Positions 4,895 through 5,876 of a stretch of DNA of 5,876 nucleotides are shown piece after piece. A program made the position numbers and the translations under genes. Source of the DNA: Lactobacillus sp. (GTDB lineage Bacteria; Pseudomonadota; Alphaproteobacteria; RF32; CAG-239). Each line of letters opens with the position of its first letter. The first letter of the stretch is position 1. The stretch spans positions 1 to 5,876 of the forward strand of contig JAISFX010000092.1 of assembly GCA_031263385.1 (NCBI GenBank), written 5' to 3'. Under the pieces are notes generated by a model. It was not told the origin of the DNA, ran no database searches, and saw nothing but the letters and a program-made list of their open reading frames with translations.

Positions 4895-5470
4895 ATGATT
4901 AATATAATAACAGACATTGATGACGTAATATTAGATACACAGGCAGGCGTAGCGCAGTTTTTGTCTCAAAAAGGGCTGGATTACAGCAAAGATGTCAAAT
5001 TTAATAACGGGTTTATTGATTTCTCTCAATATTGGATGCCCGAATTCCTAACATCTCAGTTTTTTAGAGAACTACCCATATTGCAGTATGCAGACGAGGT
5101 CTTGTCTCGCTTCAAAAGCAAAGGATACAAAATCTTTGCTCTCACGTCTCCACCTGATATAGGTTATGACAACCGCCTGCACCAGCTTAACAAAGAGTTT
5201 CCTAATATGTTTGATGAGATTATCATAAAATTGGGCAATAAAGGTGAGATTTTAACAGATATGATTGCACGTCACAATCTTCGCGCCAGTGATACATATT
5301 TTATAGATGACGCTCCACATAATATCAAAGCAGCCATGATTGTCCCTGATTTGAACATCGCTTGGATGGAAAATGTACAAAACAAAGCCTTTCCGCCGGA
5401 ATCTAAAGATGTCGTAATAGTAAAAAACATGCTTGATTTTGAAAAACACCTAAAAACAAAATTAGGCTAA
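4895..5470 (+). CDS. HAD-superfamily hydrolase, 5'-nucleotidase-like phosphatase
   Basis: This 191-residue protein carries the haloacid-dehalogenase motifs in order. Motif I is D7-I-D9-D-V, with Asp7 as the predicted nucleophile and Asp9 as the acid/base. Motif II is LTSPP (83-87), with Thr84 or Ser85. A motif III lysine lies in KLGNK (112-116), and motif IV is FIDDAPHN (136-143) with the Mg-binding Asp138/Asp139. A helical cap lies between motifs I and II (about 15-70). The layout resembles the 5'(3')-deoxyribonucleotidase (NT5C) type, which removes phosphate from nucleoside monophosphates in the cytosol, but the substrate cannot be fixed. An open frame extends back to ATG 4838, inside the lyase terminator, and to ATG 4889. 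ATG 4895 is preferred because 'MINIITDIDDV' is the usual compact HAD start. No Shine-Dalgarno is present. It is monocistronic, between two terminators. Confidence 0.85.
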   Translation: MINIITDIDDVILDTQAGVAQFLSQKGLDYSKDVKFNNGFIDFSQYWMPEFLTSQFFRELPILQYADEVLSRFKSKGYKIFALTSPPDIGYDNRLHQLNKEFPNMFDEIIIKLGNKGEILTDMIARHNLRASDTYFIDDAPHNIKAAMIVPDLNIAWMENVQNKAFPPESKDVVIVKNMLDFEKHLKTKLG

Positions 5471-5472
5471 AA

Positions 5473-5514
5473 AATAACCCGTAACCTAGCAAATTCTGCA
5501 AGTTACGGGTCATT
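5473..5514. terminator. Bidirectional terminator between convergent genes
   Basis: ACCCGTAAC (5477-5485) pairs perfectly with GTTACGGGT (5502-5510). After one mismatch, AAT (5473-5475) pairs with ATT (5512-5514). The 16-base loop can itself fold GCA with TGC. There is an A-rich stretch on the left and a T-rich stretch (ATTATTTAT) on the right. It lies between the stops of the HAD gene (5470) and the minus-strand gene (5517). Confidence 0.75.
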
Positions 5515-5516
5515 AT

Positions 5517-5876
5517 TTATATTGGAGACTGGGTCAACGGTCCTGCCGATATCGACATAGAAAACATTGCACTGGCGTATATATGTCCGCTTTCAGGGCA
5601 TACACGCACCTCTCCGGCCGGTTGAAAAAGTTCCCCCACAAAAACCTTCTCCATTGGGAAGGCTTCTCTGGTCATGTGCACTATACTTCCACACTTACAG
5701 ACAATCACATTGTCTGCGGCATATATCTCCTTAACCTCAAACCAGCCTGACGTATCAAACAATATGTCATAGCCAAGTTCGGGTATAACTGGCTCTGGCT
5801 CATCCTTCTGGGGAACACCTACAGCATTTCCTTTCTGAGGCTTTGGTGATGTACCACCTGTTTCGCGGAGGTTCTC
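5517..5876 (-). CDS. C-terminal part of a hypothetical protein with Cys-containing terminal domain, 5'-truncated by the window
   Basis: The minus-strand frame is open from the right edge of the window to TAA (5519-5517), giving 119 visible residues with no start codon required inside. The first 34 residues are a flexible linker rich in Pro, Lys, Glu and Gly (GGTSPKPQKG, then KDEPEPVIPEL). From about residue 36 a compact, mostly beta domain follows: YDILFDTSGWFEVKEIYAADNVIVCKCG (split here only in description), then VGELFQPAGEVRVCPESGHIYASAMF. It carries Cys60-x-Cys62-Gly and Cys93-Pro, with His67 and His98 nearby, a possible metal site or a disulphide pair. The visible part has no membrane segment. 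I do not recognise the family. The linker-plus-domain design suggests a modular protein whose main part lies beyond the window. A shared terminator follows the stop. Confidence 0.75.
   Translation of the reverse strand, partial: ENLRETGGTSPKPQKGNAVGVPQKDEPEPVIPELGYDILFDTSGWFEVKEIYAADNVIVCKCGSIVHMTREAFPMEKVFVGELFQPAGEVRVCPESGHIYASAMFSMSISAGPLTQSPI

Noticed and set aside
4444..4917. 157-codon minus-strand ORF antisense to the lyase
   Set aside because: It is a shadow of the coding strand: no RBS, no recognisable motifs, and it runs through the terminator and promoter between two good genes.
1..5876. A defence, mobile or multi-gene novel system
   Set aside because: No transposase, integrase, nuclease, toxin partner, direct-repeat array or RNA gene was seen; the genes are mostly separated by terminators and do not form a recognisable module.

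Overview
The window comes from an AT-rich bacterial chromosome using the standard bacterial code (TGA is a stop, for example at the end of the first gene). The ComF-type protein has an alphaproteobacterial look, especially the C-terminal 'DFLTIARV' ending and the 'RHRNVKDAF' stretch. A low-GC, perhaps host-associated alphaproteobacterium is a reasonable but unproven guess. I see no mobile element, phage module, CRISPR array, rRNA or tRNA.

Layout. Positions 1-579 hold the C-terminal two thirds of a SucD-family (succinate--CoA ligase alpha subunit) protein. It appears to lack the phosphohistidine and several residues around it. Next comes a short two-gene unit: a small Cro/CI-type HTH regulator (679-918), with a near-perfect inverted repeat over its ribosome-binding site and start codon, followed 10 bases later by a ComF-family phosphoribosyltransferase-like protein (929-1651). 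A three-helix membrane protein of unknown function (1735-2190) has its own promoter and a strong terminator. A hydrophilic orphan protein (2345-2926) follows; its candidate promoter carries a perfect 19-base palindrome. It converges on a 43-residue lysine-rich gene on the minus strand (2966-3097), and the two share one bidirectional terminator.

The main gene is 3365-4807, a beta-eliminating lyase of the tyrosine phenol-lyase/tryptophanase family. It keeps the phenol-pocket residues of tyrosine phenol-lyase but has changed some catalytic and PLP-contacting residues. It sits behind a leader of about 100 bases that contains a possible 11-codon upstream ORF. After a terminator, a HAD-superfamily phosphatase/nucleotidase-like gene (4895-5470) may be transcribed without a leader. 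A second bidirectional terminator separates it from the C-terminal part of an unknown minus-strand protein (5517 to the right edge) with a Pro/Lys/Glu-rich linker and a Cys-containing terminal domain.

How the genes relate. Apart from the HTH-comF pair, most genes look like independent short transcription units bounded by hairpin terminators, so shared function cannot be inferred from position. I see no evident multi-gene novel system. The most notable signals are two enzyme-family members (SucD-like and TPL-like) with apparently altered active sites, and two palindromic regulatory sites. Family residue numbers were recalled from known E. coli and Citrobacter enzymes and aligned by eye.
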